From Paenibacillus sp. V4I7 (GTDB lineage: Bacteria > Bacillota > Bacilli > Paenibacillales > NBRC-103111), in NCBI RefSeq assembly GCF_030817275.1, contig NZ_JAUSZD010000002.1, positions 868,001-932,000 of the forward strand: 64,000 bases of DNA, in the 5' to 3' direction. A model generated the notes under the pieces. The model saw only the letters and a program-made list of their open reading frames with translations. It was not told where the DNA came from and did not search any database. Shown in pieces: positions 17,575 to 26,654 of this stretch. Position 1 is the first letter of the stretch, and every line of letters starts with the position of its first letter. The position numbers and the translations under genes are program-made.

Positions 17575-18414
17575 ATGATCATTAAAAACCCGTTAGCCAA
17601 AATGTTTGTCTGGATCATTCTTCTTATCTGGAGCGTCGCCGTCCTGTATCCATTGATTTGGACACTGCTGGATGCGCTCAAAAATAATGAGCAATTTTTC
17701 TTAAATGCCCCGTGGGCATTGCCTAAATACCCGCTGCTTTGGTCAAACTTCTCCTATGTTTGGAGCAAATATAATTTTAGCACTTATTTCTTGAACTCCA
17801 TTGTTGTGACGGTTGGAAGTACCCTTCTGGGGATGATTCTTGCTGCAATGACAGCCTATATCCTAGCTAGGTATGATTTTAAAGGGAACAAAATCCTCTT
17901 TACGATCTACATCTCGTCCATGATGATACCGTTCGCACTAGCACTGATTCCATTGTTCTTCTTATTGAATGATTTGCACTTAATCAATACATGGTTAGGA
18001 TTAATTCTGGTCTATGCGGCACTCAATCTTCCTTTTGGAATTTTCTTGCTTGTAGGGTTCTACAAATCGCTGCCAAAAGAAATTGAAGAGGCGGCAATTA
18101 TTGACGGGACCTCCCATTACGGTACGTTCTTCCGTGTTATGCTGCCATTGTCTCAACCGGGTCTAATCACGGTGATGATTACAAATATGCTGAATAACTG
18201 GAACGAGTACTTTCTTGGGGTTGTCTTGACCAATGAACCAACCAAGTACACGCTTCCAATCGGTCTTGCTGTTATGCAGGCAGAGATGCAGTATCGAGTT
18301 GAGTGGGGACCGTTATTCGCAGGCCTGCTAATAACGACACTTCCAACGTTGATTGTATATATGATCTTTCAACGTCAAATCGCGAGTGGAATTACTGCAG
18401 GTGCCGTGAAATAA
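17575..18414 (+). CDS. Sugar ABC transporter permease (second subunit)
   Basis: A 279-residue MalG/UgpE-type permease with six transmembrane helices and an EAA loop (EEAAIIDGTSHYGTFFRV). It forms the heterodimeric channel with the preceding permease. GGAGGGGG precedes the ATG. The operon has no ATPase gene. Confidence 0.93.
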   Translation: MIIKNPLAKMFVWIILLIWSVAVLYPLIWTLLDALKNNEQFFLNAPWALPKYPLLWSNFSYVWSKYNFSTYFLNSIVVTVGSTLLGMILAAMTAYILARYDFKGNKILFTIYISSMMIPFALALIPLFFLLNDLHLINTWLGLILVYAALNLPFGIFLLVGFYKSLPKEIEEAAIIDGTSHYGTFFRVMLPLSQPGLITVMITNMLNNWNEYFLGVVLTNEPTKYTLPIGLAVMQAEMQYRVEWGPLFAGLLITTLPTLIVYMIFQRQIASGITAGAVK

Positions 18415-18436
18415 TTGTATAATTGGTTGCATAGAA

Positions 18437-18486
18437 AAAACACCTTATCCTAGAGGATTTTATCCTTTCGGGAGGGTGTTCTTTCT
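18437..18486 (+). terminator. Terminator-like hairpin between the ABC operon and the PTS gene
   Basis: AACACC pairs with GGTGTT; inside are small ATCC/GGAT hairpins, and CTTTCT follows. It probably ends the ABC operon. A TATAAT at 18418-18423 would place it in a leader for the PTS gene, so attenuation is possible. Confidence 0.6.
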
Positions 18487-18556
18487 ACTATAATTGGGAT
18501 AGGTAAGAGCAAACAAGAAACGGCCAAACTTGTAGGCTTCTATAGGGGATCATGAC

Positions 18557-20005
18557 ATGAGAGCTATGTATATATTGCAGAAAATAGGACGTTCATTGAT
18601 GATTCCGATTGCGGTGCTGCCGGCGGCATCCATTCTTTTACGTATTGGAAAAATGACGTTTAGTGATCCATTTCTTATGCAGGTGGCTCAGATTTTTGAG
18701 TTAGGCGGAAGTGCGATTTTTGATAATTTGCCATTCATATTTGCAATAGGTATAGCCATTGGACTAACGTCCGGAGACGGGATAGCAGCACTTGCTGCTG
18801 CAGTTGGCTATTTAGTGTTCGACAATGTCTTGAAACATTTTCAAGTGGGGACTGACTCTGCGGACCGGCTGGATATGGGTGTTCTAGGCGGTATGCTCGT
18901 TGGCATGCTATCTGCCATGTTCTTTAACAGGTTCCAACATACCCGGCTGCCCAAGGCACTCGGATTTTTCGGAGGCAAGCGATTCGTTCCGTTGATTACA
19001 TCTTTGGTCATGGTTTTCCTAGGGGTGTTGATGGGTTTCATCTGGCCTCCCGTTCAAAGGGGCATAAGTGTTATCGGGTTGTGGATCGTTGATAATGGGA
19101 ACATTGGCGTATTCATTTACGGAATGATGAACCGGCTACTCATCCCAACGGGTTTGCATCATATTATTAATAATATAGCTTGGTTTCAAATCGGAGATTA
19201 TGTCACACCAACGGGAAAATTGCTGCATGGCGATATCTCACGATTTTTCGCTGGAGACCCAGAAGCGGGACTATTCATGACAGGTTTTTATCCCGTGATT
19301 ATGTTTGGGCTTCCTGCAGCAGCCTTAGCTTTAATTAGAAGCTCATCTTCTAACCGTCAGTTTGTTGTTCCTGTGATGCTTAGTGCAGCATTAACCAGCT
19401 TCCTAACAGGCATAACAGAGCCAATTGAGTTTGCCTTCATGTTCTTAGCACCAGGCTTATATCTGATTCATGCCGTCTTAACTGGCTTTTCCATGGTGTT
19501 AATGAATATGCTTCAGGTTAAAATGGGATTCGGTTTCTCAGCCGGATTTATTGATTTCGTTCTTAGCTGGCATCAATCTACGAATCCTTATTGGATTGTC
19601 CTTGTTGGGATAGGGTACTTCTTCCTTTATTATGTTGTATTTCGGACCTATCTTCATTTTTTTCCATTCAAAGTGCCCAGTCAGGACGAAGCTGTTCAGC
19701 TTGAAGCAGAAGAAGCCCTGGTGGCCATCGAAGAAAAGAAAGAAGACCGTCCAGCCAGCATTCTAAGGCATATTGGCGGACCTTCTAACATTATTTCGAT
19801 CGATGCTTGCATTACACGGCTACGCCTCCTAGTGAGTGAAGAAAATTTAATTATGGACAGTGAGCTTAAAGACCTTGGTGCTATTGGGGTTATCAGACTT
19901 GGTAAAGGAAACGTACACGTTGTTTTTGGTACGGAATCGGAACAAATTAGAGAAAGTATTAAACCCTTGCTTCACCAGCAAAAAGACAAATCAGGACAAG
20001 CCTAA
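18557..20005 (+). CDS. nagE: PTS N-acetylglucosamine-type EIICB transporter
   Basis: A 482-residue phosphotransferase permease. The EIIC membrane domain occupies residues 1-370 and the EIIB domain 400-475, with phosphorylation site Cys418 in SIDACITRLRL. The segments FFGGKRFVP, IPTGLHHIINNIAWFQIG and GITEPIEF follow the GlcNAc (NagE/NagP) branch closely rather than glucose PtsG. There is no EIIA domain, so a separate EIIA must donate phosphate. It imports and phosphorylates the sugar. The gene ends 17 bases before the GlcT-like antiterminator gene and so probably shares its transcript. Confidence 0.9.
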   Translation: MRAMYILQKIGRSLMIPIAVLPAASILLRIGKMTFSDPFLMQVAQIFELGGSAIFDNLPFIFAIGIAIGLTSGDGIAALAAAVGYLVFDNVLKHFQVGTDSADRLDMGVLGGMLVGMLSAMFFNRFQHTRLPKALGFFGGKRFVPLITSLVMVFLGVLMGFIWPPVQRGISVIGLWIVDNGNIGVFIYGMMNRLLIPTGLHHIINNIAWFQIGDYVTPTGKLLHGDISRFFAGDPEAGLFMTGFYPVIMFGLPAAALALIRSSSSNRQFVVPVMLSAALTSFLTGITEPIEFAFMFLAPGLYLIHAVLTGFSMVLMNMLQVKMGFGFSAGFIDFVLSWHQSTNPYWIVLVGIGYFFLYYVVFRTYLHFFPFKVPSQDEAVQLEAEEALVAIEEKKEDRPASILRHIGGPSNIISIDACITRLRLLVSEENLIMDSELKDLGAIGVIRLGKGNVHVVFGTESEQIRESIKPLLHQQKDKSGQA

Positions 20006-20022
20006 GAACGCGGAGGTGTCTT

Positions 20023-20856
20023 ATGATTGAACGGACGATCATTCATGTACTGTCCCATAATGTGGTGATGGCACATTTGACATCAGGGAAAAATTCAATT
20101 GCTTTTGGTAAAGGAATTGGATTCAAAAAAACGCCAGGAATGCTCATTAGCGAAGGCGAAATCACACAAGAATTTCTCCTGCATACATCTGAAGTTCTTA
20201 AAAACTACGAACAAATTCTGAATGCGGTTGATTTGAAAATTATCGGGATTACGGAGGAAGTCATCGCTTATGCGCAGAGCGTGCTGGAAGGCGACTTCTC
20301 CGAAACGATTCACGCCTCGCTGGTCGATCATATTAACTTTGCTGTCGAACGGCAAAAGCGCGGTATTTTCATCACGAATCCATTCGCTTATGAAATTGGG
20401 TATATGTATCCTGAGGAATACAAAGTAGCCAAGAAGTCCGTAGATTTCCTCAATGATCATTTGGATGTGAAATTGCCGGAAGATGAGGTTGCCTTCTTGG
20501 CGATGCATTTCAATGGCGCACGTAAAAAAGAGCAAGCTTCTGATTCCTTAGCGGTAGTTAGAGTAGTCTCGCAAACGATCGAGTCTGCCAAAGAATTGGG
20601 CTTTAATTTCGATGATTCCTTCTCAACGCTGCGGTTCATTAGTCATTTGAAAGGTGTCATTGAACGGGTTAAACAAAAAAAGACACTCCAGAACTCGCTG
20701 CTTGAAAAGATTAAAGAGGAGTATGGAGACACCTATGTGAAGGCGAAGGTATTATCTCTCATGCTAAGTGATTCTCTTCAATTAGAAGTGCCTGACGATG
20801 AAACGGGTTACTTGACGATGCATCTGGAACGACTGCTTCAACGAACAGAAGCGTAG
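20023..20856 (+). CDS. glcT: PRD-domain transcription antiterminator (BglG/GlcT family)
   Basis: A 277-residue RNA-binding regulator. The N-terminal CAT domain (about 1-55; VLSHNVVMAH and GKGIGFKK) binds RNA. Two PRD domains follow and carry four conserved histidines: VDHINFAVER and LAMHFN in PRD1, ISHLKGVIER and LTMHLERL in PRD2. These are phosphorylated by PTS proteins and control dimerisation. The target is likely a RAT site before PTS genes; none was clearly seen here. GGAGG precedes the ATG. GlcT is the closest family member by eye, but a GlcNAc-specific role is more likely from context. Confidence 0.87.
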   Translation: MIERTIIHVLSHNVVMAHLTSGKNSIAFGKGIGFKKTPGMLISEGEITQEFLLHTSEVLKNYEQILNAVDLKIIGITEEVIAYAQSVLEGDFSETIHASLVDHINFAVERQKRGIFITNPFAYEIGYMYPEEYKVAKKSVDFLNDHLDVKLPEDEVAFLAMHFNGARKKEQASDSLAVVRVVSQTIESAKELGFNFDDSFSTLRFISHLKGVIERVKQKKTLQNSLLEKIKEEYGDTYVKAKVLSLMLSDSLQLEVPDDETGYLTMHLERLLQRTEA

Positions 20857-20875
20857 GTTGTTAATAGCTAATCTG

Positions 20876-20912
20876 GATTCCCTTGCAACCTTCATGGAGC
20901 AGGGATTTTTTG
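20876..20912 (+). terminator. Intrinsic terminator after the antiterminator gene
   Basis: TCCCTTGC pairs with GCAGGGA (one bulge) around an AACCTTCATGGA loop, followed by TTTTTT. Confidence 0.7.
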
Positions 20913-21010
20913 TTTGAAATAGAGGTGAAATGCCTTTCAGTGGATTGCATATTTGCACGTTGTCAGCTAAACTGACTGTTAGAGTCATTAGAGAACGGAG
21001 TGCATAGGAC

Positions 21011-22108
21011 ATGCTGTATAAGAAGTTAGGAAAACCAATCTTGTTCCGAATGGATCCGGAGAAGGCGCATCATCTTACGATTGACGGGCTAAGTGCTTTA
21101 GGGAGCTTGCCAGGTGGGAAGCAATTACTGAAATCCATGTATGGAGTGCCCTCTTCACCCCTCTTGGCCCAACAATTATGGGGACTACAATTCGCAAATC
21201 CAATAGGTCTGGCAGCTGGTTTAGATAAAAATGCCAAGGCTGTTAAGGGATTCTCACAACTAGGCTTTGGTTTCATGGAAGTAGGCACAATTACACCAAA
21301 GCCACAACCGGGCAATGAGCTGCCGCGGCTATTTCGTCTTCCGGAAGACAAGGCGCTTATCAACCGAATGGGCTTTAATAATGTAGGTACTGACATAATG
21401 GCAAAAAACCTGATGAAGACAGGTAAACGTGACATACCTGTTGCTATTAACATAGGTAAAAATAAGACGACACCGAATGAACAGGCCGAAGAGGATTATC
21501 GAGCATGTATTCGGGAGTTATATACATATGGTGATTTCTTTGTTGTGAATATTAGCTCACCAAATACACCGGATTTGCGTAATTTACAGCATGGGAACGA
21601 TTTGAAGCGATTGCTTGATGCAGTGACAACGGAAATGCAGCTTCAAGAGAAAAAGAATGGTCATTCAGGTAAACCTGTTTTGGTTAAAATTGCGCCGGAT
21701 CTTTCGGATGAAGAACTTGAATTAACCGTGCATACGATTAAGGATAGCGGTATTTCTGGGATTATTGCCACGAACACAACACTCAGCAGACAAGGACTGG
21801 TACACCCTAATCGCGAGCAAGCAGGCGGACTTAGCGGAAAGCCTCTAACTCAGCGAACAACGGAGGTTATTAGACGTGTCTATCAACTGACGGAAGGCAA
21901 GCTGCCGATCATTGGTTCCGGGGGGATATTTACTGCGCAAGATGCCTATGACAAAATTCGGGCAGGAGCAAGCTTAGTTGAAGTGTATACGGGCTTTATT
22001 TATGAAGGACCCGGGATGCTTACAAGCTTGAATAAAGGTCTTCAAGATTTGCTGAGGAGAGACGGATATACACATATTTCCCAGGCAATCGGCGCAGATC
22101 AGCACTGA
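21011..22108 (+). CDS. pyrD: Dihydroorotate dehydrogenase, class 2 (quinone)
   Basis: A 365-residue class 2 enzyme. It has an N-terminal membrane-associating extension (about 1-45), FMN-binding barrel motifs (GLAAGLDKNA, GFGFMEVGT) and the catalytic serine in NISSPNTPDLRNLQ. It oxidises dihydroorotate to orotate and reduces quinone in pyrimidine synthesis. Class 2 is unlike the PyrD-PyrK class 1B enzyme of B. subtilis. relQ follows after about 25 bases. Confidence 0.94.
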   Translation: MLYKKLGKPILFRMDPEKAHHLTIDGLSALGSLPGGKQLLKSMYGVPSSPLLAQQLWGLQFANPIGLAAGLDKNAKAVKGFSQLGFGFMEVGTITPKPQPGNELPRLFRLPEDKALINRMGFNNVGTDIMAKNLMKTGKRDIPVAINIGKNKTTPNEQAEEDYRACIRELYTYGDFFVVNISSPNTPDLRNLQHGNDLKRLLDAVTTEMQLQEKKNGHSGKPVLVKIAPDLSDEELELTVHTIKDSGISGIIATNTTLSRQGLVHPNREQAGGLSGKPLTQRTTEVIRRVYQLTEGKLPIIGSGGIFTAQDAYDKIRAGASLVEVYTGFIYEGPGMLTSLNKGLQDLLRRDGYTHISQAIGADQH

Positions 22109-22134
22109 CTTCATTCAGAATGGAGGATAAAAGG

Positions 22135-22932
22135 ATGGATGGACGAGATTGGAAGAAATTTCTCCTGCCTTACGAACAAGCGGTGGAGGAGCTAAAAGTA
22201 AAATTTAAGACACTGCGTGGCGAACTCAAGAGTAGAGAAGAGTATGCACCTATTGAATTTGTAACGGGACGTGTCAAAAAGATATCAAGTGTACTAGAGA
22301 AAGCGAAGCGTTTGAGTGTCCCGATGGATCAATTAGAGTCCGGTATCGAGGATATCGCTGGGATTCGGATTATGTGTCAGTTTGTAGAAGACATTGATCG
22401 CTTGGCCGAGCTGATTCGCAGCAGACAGGATATGAATGTAGTCTACGAAAAAGATTATATTGCGAATAAGAAACCGAGTGGCTATCGTAGTTTTCATATT
22501 ATTATTGAATATCCCGTTCAAACCGCTTTAGGTATGAAACGAATATTAGCTGAGGTGCAAATTCGGACGCTCGCTATGAATTTCTGGGCGACGATCGAGC
22601 ATTCTTTGAATTATAAATATAAAGAACAATTGCCATCTGAGGTTAGAGCACGCCTTAGTAAAGCAGCCGAGGCTGCTTATCTGTTGGATCAGGAAATGTC
22701 CAGCATTCGTGGTGAGATTGTTGCGTCTCAGAAGATGTTTGAGGATAACTCGAATTTGGTAAATATCGTACTCAATAACATTCAGGAGCTTTATTTCTAT
22801 CATAGAGTTCGGGAAGCCGCTCAATTTCAGCTGAGATTTAACGAAATATGGGAGACAGAAGAAGGTTTGAGTGATCTGTCGTCCGATATTGAGGCTGCAA
22901 TCGCTAGAGCGAAAAAAGGAGACAGTAACTGA
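22135..22932 (+). CDS. relQ: Small alarmone synthetase (RelQ type GTP pyrophosphokinase)
   Basis: A 265-residue single-domain (p)ppGpp synthetase without hydrolase, TGS or ACT domains. Motifs: SGIEDIAGIRI, GYRSFHIII, LAEVQIRTLAMNFWATIEH. The C-terminal helices (about 185-265) are those that support tetramer formation in RelQ. It transfers pyrophosphate from ATP to GDP/GTP in the cytoplasm. GGAGG sits inside the frame opened at ATG 22120, so ATG 22135 is the start. The DUF309 gene begins 3 bases after the stop. Confidence 0.92.
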   Translation: MDGRDWKKFLLPYEQAVEELKVKFKTLRGELKSREEYAPIEFVTGRVKKISSVLEKAKRLSVPMDQLESGIEDIAGIRIMCQFVEDIDRLAELIRSRQDMNVVYEKDYIANKKPSGYRSFHIIIEYPVQTALGMKRILAEVQIRTLAMNFWATIEHSLNYKYKEQLPSEVRARLSKAAEAAYLLDQEMSSIRGEIVASQKMFEDNSNLVNIVLNNIQELYFYHRVREAAQFQLRFNEIWETEEGLSDLSSDIEAAIARAKKGDSN

Positions 22933-22935
22933 TCT

Positions 22936-23364
22936 ATGAGTTCCTACGATCGTTTATATGTGGCTTACTTATACTATTTCAATGATCAGCGAGACTATTT
23001 CGAATGTCATGAAGTGATGGAGGAGCTTTGGCTGGAGGAAGGCCGAAGTCCCTTATACCAAGGTCTACTGCAGGTTGCAGTGGGCCTTTATCATCATGCC
23101 AATGGAAACGTAAGCGGTTCTATCAAACTCTTTAGCGCAGGACTTGATAAGCTAGCGCCATACCCTGCACATACGCTCGGCATTGATTTGGAAAGATTGG
23201 TCCGAGATAGTGGGGAGTACTTAACAAAGCTGTTGCGTATAAAGGAAGAACCATTCGCTCCTTATGACCTTAACATTCACATCCTAGATGATGAACTGAG
23301 TGAACTTCTTGCGAAATTGAAGCTGCACCCTCCTGGGCAGGAAGAGGAGGAAGGCCATGATTGA
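22936..23364 (+). CDS. DUF309-family protein
   Basis: A 142-residue helical protein matching DUF309 by its core motif DYFECHEVMEELWLEE followed by YQGLLQVAVGLYHHANGN. The family is uncharacterised; the conserved Glu/His pattern suggests a metal or ligand site. It begins 3 bases after relQ and overlaps the next 55-codon frame by 8 bases. Confidence 0.85.
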   Translation: MSSYDRLYVAYLYYFNDQRDYFECHEVMEELWLEEGRSPLYQGLLQVAVGLYHHANGNVSGSIKLFSAGLDKLAPYPAHTLGIDLERLVRDSGEYLTKLLRIKEEPFAPYDLNIHILDDELSELLAKLKLHPPGQEEEEGHD

Positions 23365-23524
23365 GGTTCGACAGCTGAGCAAATATTATCAAGTACATGA
23401 GCGAGAGCCTCGAATCAGTGGATGGCAAGTCATTTGGAGTGTTGGGATTGCAATGGTTTGTTTCGGATTGACGAGGGCGTTATGGAAGATTGCTTTACGC
23501 CAATATACCAGTGCAAGTAGTTGA
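23357..23524 (+). pseudogene. Fusion scar of a deleted ABC-2 transporter operon (55 codons)
   Basis: A 55-codon frame overlaps the DUF309 stop and has a strong GAGGAGGAAGGCC ribosome site. Its first 19 residues (MIEVRQLSKYYQVHEREPR) look like the start of an ABC-2-type ATPase. The last 33 residues (from GWQVIWSVG to LWKIALRQYTSASS) look like the last helix and tail of an ABC-2 permease of the DUF990 kind. The simplest reading is an internal deletion that removed most of an ATPase-permease-permease operon, leaving its two ends joined in frame. The fused product may still be made, but transport activity is not possible. Confidence 0.65.
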
Positions 23525-23550
23525 GTTTTTGAGGGGTTGAAATAGAGAAA

Positions 23551-23587
23551 GGACTTCCCACCTTGCGGTGGTAGAAGTCCTTTTTTT
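23551..23587 (+). terminator. Intrinsic terminator after the ABC scar
   Basis: GGACTTC(C)CACC pairs with GGTGGTAGAAGTCC around TTGC and is followed by seven Ts. It ends the pyrD-relQ-DUF309-scar unit. Confidence 0.92.
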
Positions 23588-23696
23588 GTGTGGAGTGAGT
23601 TGCCCGGCCTTTCATACATAAAATGACGGGAAGTGGGAAAACTTTTCCATAAGACATAGTTATAGTTATTCCTATGAATTTGGTGGTGGCGAGCTC

Positions 23697-25304
23697 TTGA
23701 AATCTTGGACGAAAACGCTACATCAACTATTTAACAGAAAGAAATCAACTCCCCCCCTTTCACAGGAGCGGGAGCCAATGGAGCAACCCGATTTGCAGCA
23801 AAGCCTTTATCTTGATATTGCACTGAACATCGCTCAAATCAAAATGATTTTTGGACATAGCTCCGATATTGTAATCGGCGAATTGTGCTTGGATACCGAA
23901 AATAACAATAAGATTGGCTACGTATACTTAGATCAATTAGTTAATAAATCATTTTTTCAAGAAGTGACGAATGCTCTACTTACAGGAACAGCCCAGCTCA
24001 TCGAAGCTATAAATACCGGTTTATATGATTCAACAGATTTGATTAGGAACAGCATTCATGCCTGTGGAGAAGTCAAAACGATCGAAGATTTTCAAGTATT
24101 GTGCCAGAATATGTTATCTGGTGAGACTGTTATTCTAATCGATGGCTATGCACTTGCACTTTCTGTGAATACGGCTGGCGGAGATATGCGTTCTGTGGAA
24201 GAGCCTTCAACGCAATCCGTCGTAAGAGGGCCTCGTGATGGATTCACGGAATCGATCGGCACGAATATATCCCTCATTCGCAAACGAATAAAGAGCCCCA
24301 ATTTATGGTTAGAAACCATGGCGATTGGCAGAGTCACTCAAACCACAGTGTCTATCATGTACATAAATGGAATCGTAAATGACAAAATTGTTGAAGAGAT
24401 ACGTCTCCGGCTTGTACGAATCGATATTGATGGGATTCTGGAAAGTGGCAATATCGAGGAACTTATTCAGGATGAAACCTTAACGTTTTTTCCAACTCTG
24501 TACAATACAGAGCGACCCGATGTCATTGCGTCAGGACTGCTTGAGGGTCGCGTGGCCATCCTAGTAGATGGAACTCCCTTCGTGCTTGAGGCGCCCGCAC
24601 TGTTCACCCAGTTTTTCCAATCCGCTGAAGATTATTACCAACGGGCTGAATTTGCCACACTTATTCGCATATTGCGATATATGTGCTTCTTTATTTCTTT
24701 GATGGCACCTTCGTTCTATATCGCCATAACAACATTTCATCAAGTGCTATTGCCCAGCTCGCTTCTGTTTAACTTAGCCGCCCAGCGAGAAGGCATACCT
24801 TTTCCGGCTTTTGTTGAGGCACTTCTTATGGAAGTTACCTTCGAAATCCTGCGTGAAGCTGGTGTCCGTCTCCCCAAGACAGTAGGCCAAGCTGTTTCTA
24901 TCGTAGGTGCCTTGGTTATTGGGCAGGGTGCTGTCGATGCAGGGTTAGTTTCACCGGCAATGGTAATTGTCGTTGCCATTACGGCTATTTCCAACTTTGT
25001 AATCCCGGCTTTTAGCATGGGCATTTCCATACGCATTATACGGTTTATTCTGATGATTTTTGCCGCAACGTTTGGTTTATTCGGAATCACCGTTGGCTTA
25101 ATCGCGATGGTCCAACATTTATGCAGCTTGCGCTCCTTCGGTGTGCCGTATATGGCTCCTATGGCACCTTTTGTCCTTGATGACCAGAAAGATACCATTC
25201 TTAGATTCCCTCAATGGGGACTATTCTCTAGACCACGTTTCATCAGTCAAAAAAATAACATTCGGGAAAATAATACCCCAACAACGAAACCAACACGGAA
25301 GTAA
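23697..25304 (+). CDS. Spore germination receptor A subunit (GerA/GerKA family)
   Basis: A 535-residue GerAA-family protein. A soluble N-terminal half (to about 290) is followed by about five membrane helices (about 315-480) with typical segments (LPSSLLFNLAAQREGIPFP, EAGVRLPKTVGQAVSIVG). In spores it sits in the inner membrane and acts with the B and C subunits in germinant sensing and ion channel opening. TTG 23697 is the likely start, with GGTGGCGAG upstream. First gene of the A-C-B operon. Confidence 0.93.
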   Translation: MKSWTKTLHQLFNRKKSTPPLSQEREPMEQPDLQQSLYLDIALNIAQIKMIFGHSSDIVIGELCLDTENNNKIGYVYLDQLVNKSFFQEVTNALLTGTAQLIEAINTGLYDSTDLIRNSIHACGEVKTIEDFQVLCQNMLSGETVILIDGYALALSVNTAGGDMRSVEEPSTQSVVRGPRDGFTESIGTNISLIRKRIKSPNLWLETMAIGRVTQTTVSIMYINGIVNDKIVEEIRLRLVRIDIDGILESGNIEELIQDETLTFFPTLYNTERPDVIASGLLEGRVAILVDGTPFVLEAPALFTQFFQSAEDYYQRAEFATLIRILRYMCFFISLMAPSFYIAITTFHQVLLPSSLLFNLAAQREGIPFPAFVEALLMEVTFEILREAGVRLPKTVGQAVSIVGALVIGQGAVDAGLVSPAMVIVVAITAISNFVIPAFSMGISIRIIRFILMIFAATFGLFGITVGLIAMVQHLCSLRSFGVPYMAPMAPFVLDDQKDTILRFPQWGLFSRPRFISQKNNIRENNTPTTKPTRK

Positions 25305-25325
25305 AAGGGAGGAGGGCTATGCCAG

Positions 25326-26525
25326 ATGAAAAGATTAGGTCGTATTCTTTGTACACTTATCTTATTTAGCGCCGTGCTCTCCGGTTGTTGGGATCGACAT
25401 GAATTAAATGATCTGGCCATAACGGTTGGTGTAGGAATAGATAAAAGTGGAAAAGATTATCTAGTTACAGCACAGATAGTGATTCCGAGCGAAGTAGCAG
25501 CTAAAAAAGGGAGTGGCTATAGTACTTCAATTACAACCATTTCAGCGACGGGGGTTTCAACGTTAGAAGCAGTTAGAAAGTTGACGACATTAAGCCCTCG
25601 GAAAATATTTGCTTCTCATTTACGTATCCTCGTGATTGGCGAAGAACTTGCACGGGAAGGTATTTCCAAGGTGATGGATGGCCTCGCAAGAGATCATGAA
25701 GTCCGATCAGATTTCTTTATAATTGTTGCCAGAGACACGACGGCTGCCAGTATTCTTAAAATTTTGACCCCAATAGAAAGAATTCCAGCTAATAAAATGT
25801 TTAAAACACTAGAGTCGTCTGAGAGAGCGTGGGCACCAACCATTAGCGTTGAACTGGATCGGTTTATTTCCAACCTTGCTACACCTACAAAAAATTCTGT
25901 ACTGACTGGAATTCGGATTCAAGGAGATAAGCAGAAAGGAATGTCGGAATCTAATTTATCAAAGACTACGCCTCCTTCTTATTTGGAGTATTCAGGAATA
26001 GCTCTATTTAAGAAAGATAAGCTTGTAGACTGGCTTAACGAAGAAGAAAGTAAAGGATTTAACTACATCATGGGAAACGTTAAAAGTACGATGGGGCATC
26101 TCAACTGTCCCCAAGGCGAAACATTATCCATTGAGGTCAACCGAACAAATACAAAGGTTAAAGGTCAAATTGTAAACGGCAATCCAGAAATTAACATAAG
26201 TTTATTCGTGGAGGAAAATATAAGTGAAGTTCAATGCCAGATCGATTTGTTGGATCCTAACACCATTCATGAACTAGAACAAATCACTGAAACTAAGCTA
26301 AAACAGATTATGACTTCTGCAATTAAAAAGGCCAAACAGAACAAAGCTGATATTTTCGGCTTTGGTGAAGCCATAGAAGATGTCTCCCCCAAGACCTGGT
26401 TGAAAGTAAAATCGGATTGGGAGAACGAATTCTCCAAGTTGAAAGTGAACATCGATACCGATGTTCATATTCGTGGTTTGGGAACAACGAATAATTCGAT
26501 TATCGAGCGTTCAGGGGAGGATTGA
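25326..26525 (+). CDS. Spore germination receptor C subunit, Ger(x)C lipoprotein
   Basis: A 399-residue Ger(x)C protein. A lipoprotein signal ends in LSGCWDRHELNDLA, the family's hallmark. The rest is the three-domain GerC fold. The lipid anchor tethers it to the outer face of the inner spore membrane. It follows the A subunit by 21 bases with GGAGG upstream. Confidence 0.93.
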   Translation: MKRLGRILCTLILFSAVLSGCWDRHELNDLAITVGVGIDKSGKDYLVTAQIVIPSEVAAKKGSGYSTSITTISATGVSTLEAVRKLTTLSPRKIFASHLRILVIGEELAREGISKVMDGLARDHEVRSDFFIIVARDTTAASILKILTPIERIPANKMFKTLESSERAWAPTISVELDRFISNLATPTKNSVLTGIRIQGDKQKGMSESNLSKTTPPSYLEYSGIALFKKDKLVDWLNEEESKGFNYIMGNVKSTMGHLNCPQGETLSIEVNRTNTKVKGQIVNGNPEINISLFVEENISEVQCQIDLLDPNTIHELEQITETKLKQIMTSAIKKAKQNKADIFGFGEAIEDVSPKTWLKVKSDWENEFSKLKVNIDTDVHIRGLGTTNNSIIERSGED

Positions 26526-26654
26526 TTCGAATGCTAACAATTCTCTTGAACATGATCATTGCTTCCAAACACCTAACCCACTTGACTTGATTACCTTCTT
26601 CTATAAGCCTGTCAGTGATTTCGTTTTTGGTATCCTAAAGTAGAGGTGTGTCCT

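Noticed and set aside
18487-18556. RAT site directly before the PTS gene
   Set aside because: No stretch matching the GGnTTGTTACTG…GCAGGCAAAACC pattern.
24740-25198. Minus-strand frame of 152 codons in the ger A gene
   Set aside because: Antisense to a conserved gene, no ribosome site, rich in Ile/Thr/Ala by codon bias.
26461-26643. 60-codon frame overlapping the ger C gene end
   Set aside because: Starts within gerC in another frame, lacks a ribosome site and has no membrane-helix pattern.
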